This document shows, piece by piece, positions 42,725 to 52,653 of a stretch of DNA of 64,000 nt (position 1 is the first letter of the stretch; every line of letters begins with the position of its first letter). Made by a program: the position numbers and the translations under genes. Under the pieces are notes generated by a model. The model searched no databases, was not told the DNA's origin, and was given only the letters and a program-made list of their open reading frames with translations. The stretch is from Rosenbergiella gaditana (GTDB taxonomy: Bacteria > Pseudomonadota > Gammaproteobacteria > Enterobacterales > Enterobacteriaceae): positions 1-64,000 of the forward strand of contig NZ_JABBFR010000007.1 of assembly GCF_018494065.1 (NCBI RefSeq), read 5' to 3'.

Positions 42725-44050
42725 TTACTGGCTAAAGACCAACTCTCGCTTAGTCCACCAATACCAGATGATCCAACATACGCCGATTGCCGTCCAGACG
42801 AGCCCTAACCGCATGGCATCTTGATCTAAGTTAAGCCACATCACGCCGATGCATAAAATACCCGCTACAGGAATCACGAGGTGTGAGACCCAGTGTGACA
42901 GAGTATTTAACCGTTTTTGCTGAATGGCATAATAGGCAATCACTGACACATTGACTGAAGTAAAGGCAACCAGTGCGCCAAAACTAATCAGGGAGACTGC
43001 AGTATCTAGATTAAAGAAGACGGCGGTCATCGCTAAGGCACCCACAAAGAGAACGCAATAGAGTGGACTACCTAGGCGAGGGTGGATATAGCGGAACTTA
43101 GCGATAGGGAAAATACCATCGCGTCCCATAATATGCAGTAATCGTGCAGCACTGGCGTGTGAGGCCAACCCTGAGGCAAAGGTGTTAACTAAAATGGCAA
43201 CGAGAAAAACGGATTGGAAAAATTTCCCACCGACATAAAGCACAATTTCAGGCATGGCTTCAGTTGGGTTTTTAAATTCCACATTGGTCGGAAAGTAGAG
43301 CTGGGTAAACCAGGCCGCCACAAAGAAAATAATGCCACCAATTAATGCAGTGAGGAGTACCGCCCGTGGGATAGTGCGCTCAGGTTGATGGGACTCATCG
43401 GATAACGTTGTCACTGCATCAAAGCCGAGGAAAGAGAAGCAGAGGACTGCGGCGCCCGCGACTAATGGCAGGAATGTCTGTTCACCATTCCACAACGGTT
43501 TTAGAGTCCAAACCGCTTCATGACCATGCTGATGCCCCACACCTTGAATGACGAGCCAAACGAAAACAGCCATCAATAGCACGGGCGCACCGACAAAAAG
43601 AAAGTTTAGATTTGCCAGTAAACGAATATTGCGGCTGTTTACCCAAGTCACTAAGCCAGTGAAGAGCACAATCCATAACCAAGAGGGCACTTGGGGAAAT
43701 AGAGAGCGTAAGTAAATGCCAGCTAACAACGCATTGATCATTGGCAACAGCATATAGTCAAGCAGAGAGGCCCACCCCACTAAAAATCCAGCTCTGTTAC
43801 CACAGGTCTTGCGTGCGTAGGTATAAGCAGAACCTGCTTTAGGGAAGACTTTTACCATTTTCCCATAACTGCAGGCAGTGAGTAATACTGCAAAGAGCGC
43901 TAAGAGGTAGGCTAATGGAACACGGCCTGAGGTCATGCCTGAAACAATACCGAAAGTATCAAATACCGTCATCGGCGTCATGTACGCAATACCGACGATG
44001 ACCACCTGCCATAATCCTAAATTACGCTTATATGTTACATCTTGAGTCAT
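42725..44050 (-). CDS. puuP: PuuP-like putrescine importer (APC permease)
   Basis: A 441-aa inner-membrane amino acid/polyamine transporter with 12 hydrophobic segments. It resembles PuuP of E. coli: LWQVVIVGIAYMTPMTVFDTFGIVSG at the N terminus, SYGKMVKVFPKAGSAYTYARK, and LCFSFLGFDAVTTLSDES. It is also related to PlaP; the LWQVV and FDAVTTLS segments favour PuuP. Convergent placement with patA supports a role in putrescine uptake and use. The rest of the Puu pathway (puuABCD) is not in the window, so the imported putrescine probably goes through PatA. Confidence 0.85.
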   Translation of the reverse strand: MTQDVTYKRNLGLWQVVIVGIAYMTPMTVFDTFGIVSGMTSGRVPLAYLLALFAVLLTACSYGKMVKVFPKAGSAYTYARKTCGNRAGFLVGWASLLDYMLLPMINALLAGIYLRSLFPQVPSWLWIVLFTGLVTWVNSRNIRLLANLNFLFVGAPVLLMAVFVWLVIQGVGHQHGHEAVWTLKPLWNGEQTFLPLVAGAAVLCFSFLGFDAVTTLSDESHQPERTIPRAVLLTALIGGIIFFVAAWFTQLYFPTNVEFKNPTEAMPEIVLYVGGKFFQSVFLVAILVNTFASGLASHASAARLLHIMGRDGIFPIAKFRYIHPRLGSPLYCVLFVGALAMTAVFFNLDTAVSLISFGALVAFTSVNVSVIAYYAIQQKRLNTLSHWVSHLVIPVAGILCIGVMWLNLDQDAMRLGLVWTAIGVCWIIWYWWTKRELVFSQ

Positions 44051-44235
44051 TCAACACCACCTGGGACAAGATTGGGTAATACTGTTTAAGCAATTTCTAT
44101 GCCCAACTACCGGTGAATGCAGCCTAGAAATGGTTTTTAGCTTGCTAAAATAGGCTTTTTTTCAAGAGAGTAAAGTAGGGATTAATAATAAAATTTTTTG
44201 TACTGATAAAAGTTATTAAACTGACTGGAGAGGGA

Positions 44236-44263
44236 AGAAAAGAGGACGGTAAAAACCGTCCTT
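44236..44263 (-). terminator. ivy terminator
   Basis: On the minus strand AGGACGGT / ACCGTCCT with a four-base loop, followed by CTTTTCTTCCC, about 45 bases after the ivy stop. Confidence 0.7.
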
Positions 44264-44306
44264 AGAAGGCGCGAAGATACTCGCATGGCCTCCACTGCCT
44301 TAGGCA

Positions 44307-44753
44307 TTACTCGCCGTAATTAAAGGCCTTCGGATGGTTCGACAGGCTACCCGTGGTGGCAGCATAGAGGATCGTTTTACCATCAATCGATAATTCATCG
44401 CTGACATTGAGCCACTGTAGTGTCTCACGATGTAATTTTTCGTTGGCTTGTAGATAAAGTCCGCTCATTTGCTTAAGTTTTGCGGAATAAAGGACTGCGA
44501 ATTGCTGGTTACCGCAGTTATGAGGTTTACAGATAGTGTAGACCTGATAATCGTTCCCTTTCACCGTCACTGTTTGAGCGGGAGATTCTACGCCACCGGT
44601 TTTAATCCAGTTGGGTAGATGTTGATGGCTCATTAACGCGGTAAGCGCTTTTCCCCCTTCAGGGGTTTTGACTAAATCACTAAAGGTTACCTCCGCGGCA
44701 AAAGCACCCGGTGCGACCAGTAGCGAAGCGATAATACCTAATGGCTTTAACAT
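44307..44753 (-). CDS. ivy: lysozyme inhibitor Ivy
   Basis: A 148-aa periplasmic inhibitor of C-type (vertebrate) lysozyme. A 20-residue signal peptide ends AFAA. The active loop CKPHNC (residues 75-80) is present, with the His that plugs the lysozyme active site; the E. coli loop reads CKPHDC. The IYAATTGSLSNHPKA-type C-terminal segment is also conserved. It lies between the accessory region and the rpsF operon, with its own terminator. In E. coli ivy is near proB, so this is another locus. Confidence 0.92.
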   Translation of the reverse strand: MLKPLGIIASLLVAPGAFAAEVTFSDLVKTPEGGKALTALMSHQHLPNWIKTGGVESPAQTVTVKGNDYQVYTICKPHNCGNQQFAVLYSAKLKQMSGLYLQANEKLHRETLQWLNVSDELSIDGKTILYAATTGSLSNHPKAFNYGE

Positions 44754-44845
44754 AACTCCTCCTATGATAATCCAATCCAGTATAGACCCGGATTGGCCAC
44801 GATTGGTAACAATCGGGATGTTTACTAAATAAGATGCGGATTGTC

Positions 44846-44874
44846 TTGTGTTTAGCCGCTAGTATCAGTACTAT
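44846..44874 (+). promoter_or_regulatory. rpsF operon promoter
   Basis: TTGTGT (44846-44851), a 17-bp spacer, TACTAT (44869-44874), about 100 bp before the rpsF start, as expected for a ribosomal-protein operon with a leader. Confidence 0.5.
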
Positions 44875-44919
44875 TACGCGTCAAATTTTTCAGCCGCATT
44901 TTAAAACGTTCCTTGCTTC

Positions 44920-45369
<450 letters not shown>

Positions 45370-45375
45370 TTCTTG

Positions 45376-45925
<550 letters not shown>

Positions 45926-45964
45926 TCGGTAGCTGTCCATTAACGACTTTAAGAGGATAAGGTA

Positions 45965-46414
45965 ATGCAAGTTATTCTGCTTGATAAAGTAGCAAACCTG
46001 GGCAACCTAGGTGATCAGGTCAACGTTAAAGCGGGCTACGCTCGTAACTTCCTGGTACCACAAGGTAAAGCTGTCCCAGCAACCAAAAACAACATCGAGT
46101 TTTTCGAAACTCGCCGTGCTGAGTTAGAAGCTAAATTAGCGGAAACTCTGGCTGCTGCGAATGCTCGTGCTGAGAAAATCAATGCACTGGGCACTGTCAC
46201 CCTCGCAACTAAAGCGGGTGAAGGCGGTAAACTGTTCGGTTCAATCGGTACTCGCGATATCGCTGATGCTGTGACCGCTGCAGGTGTTGCTGTTGCTAAA
46301 AGTGAAGTGCGTTTACCAAATGGTGTGCTTCGCACCACTGGTGACCACGAAGTTGATTTCCAAGTACACGGCGAAGTTTTCGCTAAACTGGTTATCAAAA
46401 TCGCAGCTGAGTAA
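45965..46414 (+). CDS. rplI: 50S ribosomal protein L9
   Basis: A 149-aa L9. The N-terminal domain ([19 protein letters not shown]) binds 23S rRNA at the base of the L1 stalk. A long helix (about 41-74) joins it to the C-terminal domain, which reduces frameshifting. Last gene of the operon, ending at a strong terminator. Confidence 0.98.
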   Translation: MQVILLDKVANLGNLGDQVNVKAGYARNFLVPQGKAVPATKNNIEFFETRRAELEAKLAETLAAANARAEKINALGTVTLATKAGEGGKLFGSIGTRDIADAVTAAGVAVAKSEVRLPNGVLRTTGDHEVDFQVHGEVFAKLVIKIAAE

Positions 46415-46430
46415 GATCAGCCGTGAGACA

Positions 46431-46455
46431 AATGCCGGCGCAAGCCGGCATTTTT
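46431..46455 (+). terminator. rpsF-rplI operon terminator
   Basis: A perfect 9-bp stem AATGCCGGC / GCCGGCATT with loop GCAA runs into TTTTT, 17 bases after the rplI stop. Confidence 0.92.
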
Positions 46456-46463
46456 GCTTCTCA

Positions 46464-46961
46464 TTATTGTACCCGCAGAAAGCGTCCATCCTCTTGACGT
46501 ACGAATAACACCTGTCCCTGCGTATTCTCGAGCGTTAATCCTGTTACGTCACTTTTAGCCGTCATGCGTATCTTCACGGCTTGCCCCGCACTCAATGTAC
46601 TCAGCGGTCTATCGCTCCCTTGCACATTTGCCATCGCATAAAGTGCTTCAGTGGCTAGCCCATGATCCCGAAATAGCTGAGCTAAGGTTTCGCCTGCAGC
46701 AACATGGTAGATATGCCAAGTACCTTGCGTATCGCTCTGTTCGCCGAGCATACTAGGCGGATCAACGTGGCGTAATGTCACATCTGGGGACGGTGTCGGG
46801 CCGGGGAGTAGCACTCCAATAATCATCAGTAGAGCAGCCACCACCATCGCACGCCGATGCCAAGGTGAGAAAGACGCCAGCAGCGGTTGGAGACGTGGAC
46901 GGACCTCGCGCAGATAAAACTGTCCACTTGCGTCGAGCAAAGCAGAAATCCTCTCCTTCAT
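46464..46961 (-). CDS. ytfB: OapA/YtfB-family cell-division protein
   Basis: A 165-aa inner-membrane protein. A cytoplasmic N terminus is followed by one membrane helix (about residues 37-54, RAMVVAALLMIIGVLLPGP), then a periplasmic OapA/LysM-like domain (about 83-165; HVAAGETLAQLFRDHGL) that binds glycans. YtfB of E. coli is recruited to the septum and takes part in cell division. It is shorter than E. coli YtfB (212 aa), mainly in the N-terminal region. I chose the ATG at 46961 because AAAGGAGG lies just upstream; the ATG at 46994 has no such site. Divergent from fklB. Confidence 0.9.
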   Translation of the reverse strand: MKERISALLDASGQFYLREVRPRLQPLLASFSPWHRRAMVVAALLMIIGVLLPGPTPSPDVTLRHVDPPSMLGEQSDTQGTWHIYHVAAGETLAQLFRDHGLATEALYAMANVQGSDRPLSTLSAGQAVKIRMTAKSDVTGLTLENTQGQVLFVRQEDGRFLRVQ

Positions 46962-47119
46962 CGCTGCCTCCTTTAGCATTGTGCTGAGATTCAACCACTA
47001 TTATTGCTATCATTGTTAATCTTTCTTAAGAAAAAGTCATTACTCAGCGGATCAATTTTACGAACAGCCTTCACGCTGCTATCCTTGCGGTTCAATTTAT
47101 TTAGAGAAAAGGAACAGAA

Positions 47120-47740
47120 ATGACGACTCTTTCTTTTGACAGTGTTGAAACGCAAGCAAGCTATGGTATCGGCCTGCAAGTTGGACAGCAATTGTTAGAA
47201 TCAGGATTACAAGGTCTTGAGCCTGAGGCCTTATTAGCTGGTCTGCGTGATGCGCTGGAAGGAAATTCGCCGGCTGTGCCTATGGATGTTTTACATCGTG
47301 CATTACGTGAAATGCACGAGCGTGCGGACGCAGTACGTGACGAGCGTACAAAAGAAATGGCTGCTGAAGGGGCAAAGTACCTTGAAGAGAACCGCCAACG
47401 TGAAGGCGTGAATAGCACTGAGTCTGGATTACAGTTTCGTGTGCTGACGCAAGGTGAAGGCGCAATTCCTTCTCGCCAAGACCGTGTGCGTGTGCACTAC
47501 ACCGGGAAATTAACAGATGGTACGGTATTTGACAGTTCAGTCGCCCGTGGTGAGCCAGCAGAGTTCCCGGTCAGCGGCGTTATCGCTGGGTGGATAGAAG
47601 CGCTAACCTTGATGCCAGTAGGATCGAAGTGGGAGCTTGTTATCCCTCAACATCTTGCTTACGGCGAACGTGGTGCTGGGGCTTCAATCCCTCCATTTAG
47701 TACCCTCGTTTTTGAAGTTGAATTACTGGATATCCTGTAA
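47120..47740 (+). CDS. fklB: FKBP-type peptidyl-prolyl isomerase FklB (FKBP22)
   Basis: A 206-aa cytoplasmic cis-trans prolyl isomerase. A helical N-terminal dimerisation domain (about residues 1-85) is followed by a linker and the FKBP fold (about 120-206; [35 protein letters not shown]). Length matches E. coli FKBP22. GAAAAGGAAC precedes the ATG. Strong terminator downstream at 47757-47781. cycA, which follows in E. coli, is absent. Confidence 0.96.
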   Translation: MTTLSFDSVETQASYGIGLQVGQQLLESGLQGLEPEALLAGLRDALEGNSPAVPMDVLHRALREMHERADAVRDERTKEMAAEGAKYLEENRQREGVNSTESGLQFRVLTQGEGAIPSRQDRVRVHYTGKLTDGTVFDSSVARGEPAEFPVSGVIAGWIEALTLMPVGSKWELVIPQHLAYGERGAGASIPPFSTLVFEVELLDIL

Positions 47741-47756
47741 GTTAACCACTGCAATC

Positions 47757-47781
47757 AACCGGCCTTGCGCCGGTTTTTTTT
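47757..47781 (+). terminator. fklB terminator
   Basis: A 7-bp stem AACCGGC / GCCGGTT with a five-base loop is followed by eight T residues. Confidence 0.92.
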
Positions 47782-47882
47782 CGTCCGCAAATCGAGGTTT
47801 ACCCACCCCTTTCAACGGAGTATGGTAACCTCAACTATCATAAATTTTGATATTACTAACGGCCGTTGACGGGAGGCTAAAA

Positions 47883-48632
47883 ATGTTAGACCAGATTAAC
47901 CAGATCGCACGCCTAGCCGGTGAAGAGATCCTTAAAATCTATCATCGCGAAGAAGGGCTTGATGTGCAGATCAAAACGGATGATTCGCCAGTCACTGCCG
48001 CCGATCTGGCAGCAAATAGCGTGATTATTGCTGGCTTACAGGCTTTAGCCCCCGACATCCCGATCTTATCTGAAGAGTCAGTTGTTGAATGGTCAGCACG
48101 ACAGAAATGGACGCGCTATTGGTTGGTCGACCCACTCGATGGAACCAAAGAGTTTATTAAACGTAATGGTGAGTTTACCGTGAACATTGCCTTAATCGAG
48201 GCGGGTAAACCGATACTTGGTGTAGTCTATGCCCCAGTATTAGATGCGCTTTACTGCGCGGCTGAGGGCAAGGCGTGGAAAGAGGAAGCCAGTGGGGCAC
48301 GTCAACGGATAGAAGCCGCCAATGCGCAGCCCCCCTTAGTTGTCGTGAGCCGCTCCCATGCCAATAATGACCCTGAATTGAAAGATTACCTTCAACAGCT
48401 CGGCGAGCACCAGACCGTTGCAATTGGTTCTTCACTTAAATTTTGTTTGGTGGCAGAAGGTAAAGCGCAGCTTTATCCCCGTTTTGGGCCGACAAATATT
48501 TGGGATACTGGTGCGGGCCATGCAGTAGCCCTTGCTGCTGGGGCACAGGTTACTGATTGGCACGGTACTACCCTCGACTATACCCCTCGGGAATCCTTCT
48601 TGAATCCAGGCTTTCGCGTCTCGCTGTTTTAA
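47883..48632 (+). CDS. cysQ: 3'(2'),5'-bisphosphate nucleotidase CysQ
   Basis: A 249-aa inositol-monophosphatase-fold enzyme that removes the 3' phosphate of PAP, a toxic by-product of sulphate assimilation. Metal-binding motifs are SEESV (near 68), [10 protein letters not shown] (near 88) and [15 protein letters not shown] (near 210). I chose the ATG at 47883, which has GGGAGG 6 bases upstream; the start at 47847 has no site. In E. coli cpdB is divergent from it; here it is absent. Confidence 0.95.
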   Translation: MLDQINQIARLAGEEILKIYHREEGLDVQIKTDDSPVTAADLAANSVIIAGLQALAPDIPILSEESVVEWSARQKWTRYWLVDPLDGTKEFIKRNGEFTVNIALIEAGKPILGVVYAPVLDALYCAAEGKAWKEEASGARQRIEAANAQPPLVVVSRSHANNDPELKDYLQQLGEHQTVAIGSSLKFCLVAEGKAQLYPRFGPTNIWDTGAGHAVALAAGAQVTDWHGTTLDYTPRESFLNPGFRVSLF

Positions 48633-48902
48633 TTCCGCTGTTTCTCTTTTGTTCCCTTATTTGAGGGAGCAAAATAATTTCCTTTCGCCATAAATTTGTC
48701 ACCAAACCTGCCGATAATTCTGATTAGTTTCTTCACCATAAGAAATAAAAGGCTTAAATTTTAATATCAATTATTGATTTATTAGATTCAATCACTATTT
48801 TTGATAGGTTAATCAAAGATTATCAGTCTGTGATTTTTGTGTTTTCTGGATAACAAACTACACTCTATCTCAGAACGCAGGAGCGAAAGAGAGAAAGACT
48901 CA

Positions 48903-49106
48903 GTGAAAATTTATAAGCGATATAATCCGATTCAAATCGCCCGTTACGTCAAAACGTTATTTAAAGGCGAGATTTATATTGAGGATGTTGGCGAGTTTTA
49001 TTTTGACCAAGGAAAGGTATTGAAACCTGTGAATGGCGATATTCAGCGTTTAAGTATGATGTCTGAAATCAATCGTCAGGTGAACGAGTTGCAAGTTAAA
49101 TTCTAA
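48903..49106 (+). CDS. ytfK: stringent-response modulator YtfK
   Basis: A 67-aa DUF1107 protein. In E. coli YtfK binds SpoT and tips it toward (p)ppGpp synthesis during phosphate or fatty-acid starvation. The family sequence is plain: KIYKRYNPIQIARYVKTLFKG, then IEDVGEFYFDQGKVLKP and SMMSEINRQVNELQ. I chose the GTG at 48903, matching the E. coli start; a longer form from 48837 would add 22 unrelated residues. The ribosome binding site (GAGAGAAAG) is weak. The 270-bp upstream region is AT-rich; I saw no clear PhoB box. Confidence 0.9.
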   Translation: MKIYKRYNPIQIARYVKTLFKGEIYIEDVGEFYFDQGKVLKPVNGDIQRLSMMSEINRQVNELQVKF

Positions 49107-49109
49107 TTG

Positions 49110-49142
49110 TCGGGCCACAGAACGTTAACGTCTGTGGCCCGA
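49110..49142. terminator. bidirectional terminator ytfK / paeA
   Basis: A 12-bp inverted repeat TCGGGCCACAGA / TCTGTGGCCCGA with a nine-base loop between convergent genes. No long U-run. Confidence 0.7.
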
Positions 49143-49146
49143 GTGT

Positions 49147-50493
49147 TTATTGCTGCTTACCCGTAATCTCGTCGATCACTTGACCGGCAGGAGTCACTGG
49201 AGTGGGACGTTCATCACTTACCCGTGTCACCAGCAGTTGGTCAATCCGATAGTTATCGATATCAACCACCTCAAACTTATAGCCTGAGAAGATCACAAAG
49301 TCGGTACGTTTAGGGATCTTACGCAGCATATACATCATAAAACCACCAATGGTTTCATAATTGCCAGAGTGAGGAAAGGTTTCGATATGCAGCACACGGA
49401 CGACATCATCAATCGGTGTCCCGCCTTCCACTAACCAAGAGTTTGCATCGCGCGCGACGATTTGCTCTTCAAAACCTTGTCCGACCAAATCGCCCATCAG
49501 GGTCGTCATGACGTCGTTGAGGGTAATGATCCCAACGACTAATGCATACTCGTTCATGATCACCGCGAAATCTTCGCCCGCGGTTTTAAAACTTTCCAAG
49601 GCTTCAGAAAGCGTTAAGGTATCAGGTACGATCAGAGCTGAACGGATCTGTACGCCACTGCTTAAGGTCATACTCTGATTACCCAACACACGTAACAGTA
49701 GCTCTTTAGAATCGACATAACCGACGATATGATCGATATCACCGTTACAAACGAGGAACTTAGAATGGGGATGATCGGCAATTTTCGACTTTAATACCGC
49801 CTCTTCTTCATTGAGATCAAACCAGACAATGTTTTCCCGGGAGGTCATTGATGAAGGAACAGTACGTGATTCCAGTTCGAAAACGTTTTCAATCAGTTCG
49901 TGTTCTTGTTTACGCAACACGCCCGCTAAGGCACCAGCTTCCACCACCGCATAAATATCATCTGGCGTGATGTCGTCTTTGCGATCCATCGGAATTTTAA
50001 AGAGACGGAAAACATTGTTAGCCATACCGTTAAAAAACCAGACCAGTGGACGGAATACAAGTAAGCAGATTCGCATTGGCCCAATAATACGCAATGCGAT
50101 AGCCTCAGGTGCTATCATCCCAATACGTTTAGGCGTGAGGTCAGCGAATAAAATAAAGAGGCTTGTCACGACAGTGAAAGAACAGATAAAACTCAGCTTT
50201 TCTGACAATTCTGGAGATAAGAACCGATGAAAGAAATCAGAAAAAACCGGCATAAAGGCGGAGTCACCGACAATACCGCCTAAAATAGCGACAGCATTGA
50301 CGCCAATCTGCACGACGGTAAAAAACATGCCCGGTGACTCTTGAAGTTTGAGCACCTGCTCTGCACGAATATCACCGTCGTTGGCGAGCAGTTTGAGTTT
50401 GATTTTCCGCGCGGCGGCCAGTGAGATCTCCGACATAGCAAAGAAAAAGCTAATAACAATTAATACTAGGATGACAAGTAAGCTATCTAACAT
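49147..50493 (-). CDS. paeA: polyamine exporter family protein PaeA (YtfL)
   Basis: A 448-aa inner-membrane protein of the CNNM/CorC family. An N-terminal DUF21 domain with about four membrane helices (residues 1-190) is followed by two CBS domains (about 210-335) and a C-terminal CorC_HlyC domain (about 350-430; DANSWLVEGGTPIDDVVRVL). E. coli YtfL protects stationary cells from cadaverine and putrescine and was renamed PaeA; the older label is putative hemolysin. It is convergent with ytfK. A putrescine importer and aminotransferase are 6 kb away in the same window. Confidence 0.92.
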   Translation of the reverse strand: MLDSLLVILVLIVISFFFAMSEISLAAARKIKLKLLANDGDIRAEQVLKLQESPGMFFTVVQIGVNAVAILGGIVGDSAFMPVFSDFFHRFLSPELSEKLSFICSFTVVTSLFILFADLTPKRIGMIAPEAIALRIIGPMRICLLVFRPLVWFFNGMANNVFRLFKIPMDRKDDITPDDIYAVVEAGALAGVLRKQEHELIENVFELESRTVPSSMTSRENIVWFDLNEEEAVLKSKIADHPHSKFLVCNGDIDHIVGYVDSKELLLRVLGNQSMTLSSGVQIRSALIVPDTLTLSEALESFKTAGEDFAVIMNEYALVVGIITLNDVMTTLMGDLVGQGFEEQIVARDANSWLVEGGTPIDDVVRVLHIETFPHSGNYETIGGFMMYMLRKIPKRTDFVIFSGYKFEVVDIDNYRIDQLLVTRVSDERPTPVTPAGQVIDEITGKQQ

Positions 50494-50913
50494 AAGGAGT
50501 CCGAAGTTTATAAGCTTGTCATTTTTGGCCTGGGCAACATCTCAACAAAGCAACGTTCAGGCAGTCAGTGAGGAAGAACACGTTATCCGTGCCAAAAATG
50601 TCTGTCAGGCATATTCACTATGAATAATGCTCAGCAACAGAAGTGGCAGTGATTACTGCCTAAGTAGAGTATAGCAGTAGCGATGAATAAGTCGCTAGGG
50701 GGAGATGAGCAGAAATTCAGCATAAATAGAAGGCTTTTAGATCACTGGTTGTAATTTATGCAGGGTTTTTGGACAATAGCGAGATTGATAAGAAATATTA
50801 TTATTTGATTTCGACTTTCTAAGGTTTGAACAAGACTAAGCTTACCACAGTGTGTATATTTTAATGAATCTACGCGATTTGCTGCTGCAAATGGATGTTT
50901 AACAGGAGAGTTC
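50494..50913. promoter_or_regulatory. divergent paeA / tamA region
   Basis: 420 bp with no gene. In E. coli msrA lies here, divergent from tamA; I found no MsrA reading frame or remnant. TATATTTTAAT near 50855-50865 may belong to the tamA promoter. The paeA leader would be on the minus strand from about 50494-50650. Confidence 0.5.
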
Positions 50914-52653
50914 GTGGCACGTTTAACCCATTATAGTATGGCAGCACTTTTGTTAGCCGCCCCTTCACTTCAGGCCGCGACGGTTAGGCTAAACCTCGAA
51001 GGGCTTTCTGGTGAACTACAAAATAATGTCAGAGTTAGGCTGGCGACTATTACCAGTGAAGAGATCAGTGCAGACAGTCGTTTTCAAGCTCGTCTGGATG
51101 CGGTCATTAAACAAAGTCTGCGGGCGCTTGGCTATTACGAGCCGATTATTACCTATCGTCTTTCGCCCGAACAGGCACTTCCCACTGGAAAAGTGCTCAC
51201 TGTCCATGTTGATCCCGGTGTAGCGGTCAAAATTGGCGGGAGTACCTTATTGGTTGAAGGTGAAGGCAAAAACGATACTGAGTATCAGCAGTGGGTTGAA
51301 AAGGGACGGCCTAAAGTCGGGAACGTTCTCAACCATGGCGATTACGATAAATTCAAAAATGGCTTTTCCAGTATTGCATTACGTAAGGGATATTTCGATG
51401 GGGCTTATCGCAAGAGCCAACTAGGCGTATCGCTTCCGCTACACCAAGCCTTTTGGGACATCGACTACGATACTGGGCAGCGCTATCGCTTTGGTAAAGT
51501 GACCTTTTCCGGATCGCAAATCAGAGAAGAGTATCTAGAAAAATTGGTGCCTTTCCACGAAGGTGACTACTACGATTCAAAAACCTTAGCAGAACTAAAT
51601 CGTCGTTTATCCGCAATGGGCTGGTTCGGTTCTGTTGTGGCAGCGCCTGAGTTCAAAGGTGCGCAAAAAACCAAAGTCTTACCGATCAATGCTGCGGTCA
51701 CCCCGGCAGTAAAAAATAGTTTAGAAGTTGGTGCGGGCTTTTCGACCGATGTCGGCCCACAGCTTAGAGCGACATGGAACCGACCTTGGGTCAACGAATA
51801 TGGTCATAGCATTACTGCTAATACCTATCTGTCACAACCTGAACAGCAACTGGATTTCACCTATAAAATCCCACTCTTAAAAAATCCTCTTGAGCAATAC
51901 TACACCATTAAAGGTGGGCTTAAGCGGACGGACCTAAACGATACAAAAGCCGACTCGACCACGATTGTCGGCTCGCGCTATTGGGAAAATAGCAGTGGTT
52001 GGCAAAAAGCCGTCAACTTAACTTGGCGTTTGGACCACTATACCCAAGGTAATTATACCAATACCACTATGCTGCTTTACCCCGGCGCTAGTATCAATAG
52101 AACGCGTTCGCGCGGAGGATTAATGCCGACATGGGGAGATTCACAGCGTTACTCGGTTGATTTTTCGGATACTACGTGGGGCTCAGGCGCTGACTTCGTG
52201 ATATTACAAGCGTCAAATGTATGGATCCGCACCTATGCAGAGAAGCACCGCTTCGTGGTGAGGGGAACGCTGGGTTGGATAGAAACGGATGATTTTGACA
52301 AAGTTCCCCCGGATCTGCGCTTCTTTGCGGGAGGTGATCGCAGCATTCGTGGCTACAAATATAAAGATGTCTCACCTAGGGACAGTGATAATAACTTAAC
52401 CGGTGCCAGCAAAATGGCGACAGGTTCGTTTGAATATCAATATAACGTCACTGGGAAATGGTGGGGGGCGGCGTTTCTCGATAGCGGTGAAGCGGTTAAT
52501 AATTTCAAAGAAAGCGATGTTAAAACCGGTGCTGGGGTAGGGGTTCGTTGGGCTTCCCCTGTTGGACCGATCAAATTTGATATCGCCACCCCGATTGGTG
52601 ATAAAGATACCCACGGTATTCAGTTTTATATTGGCTTAGGACCTGAATTATGA
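50914..52653 (+). CDS. tamA: translocation and assembly module TamA
   Basis: A 579-aa outer-membrane Omp85 protein. A signal peptide (ends SLQA) is followed by three POTRA domains (about residues 22-265) and a 16-stranded barrel (about 270-579) with the family motif [16 protein letters not shown]. With TamB it assembles some autotransporters and helps phospholipid transport. The start is GTG at 50914, with CAGGAGAG upstream. It overlaps tamB by 4 bp (ATGA), so translation is coupled. Confidence 0.96.
   Translation: MARLTHYSMAALLLAAPSLQAATVRLNLEGLSGELQNNVRVRLATITSEEISADSRFQARLDAVIKQSLRALGYYEPIITYRLSPEQALPTGKVLTVHVDPGVAVKIGGSTLLVEGEGKNDTEYQQWVEKGRPKVGNVLNHGDYDKFKNGFSSIALRKGYFDGAYRKSQLGVSLPLHQAFWDIDYDTGQRYRFGKVTFSGSQIREEYLEKLVPFHEGDYYDSKTLAELNRRLSAMGWFGSVVAAPEFKGAQKTKVLPINAAVTPAVKNSLEVGAGFSTDVGPQLRATWNRPWVNEYGHSITANTYLSQPEQQLDFTYKIPLLKNPLEQYYTIKGGLKRTDLNDTKADSTTIVGSRYWENSSGWQKAVNLTWRLDHYTQGNYTNTTMLLYPGASINRTRSRGGLMPTWGDSQRYSVDFSDTTWGSGADFVILQASNVWIRTYAEKHRFVVRGTLGWIETDDFDKVPPDLRFFAGGDRSIRGYKYKDVSPRDSDNNLTGASKMATGSFEYQYNVTGKWWGAAFLDSGEAVNNFKESDVKTGAGVGVRWASPVGPIKFDIATPIGDKDTHGIQFYIGLGPEL

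Noticed and set aside
50348-50623. 91-aa plus-strand reading frame over the paeA start
   Set aside because: Mostly the antisense of the first paeA codons; no MsrA motif (GCFWG) is present.
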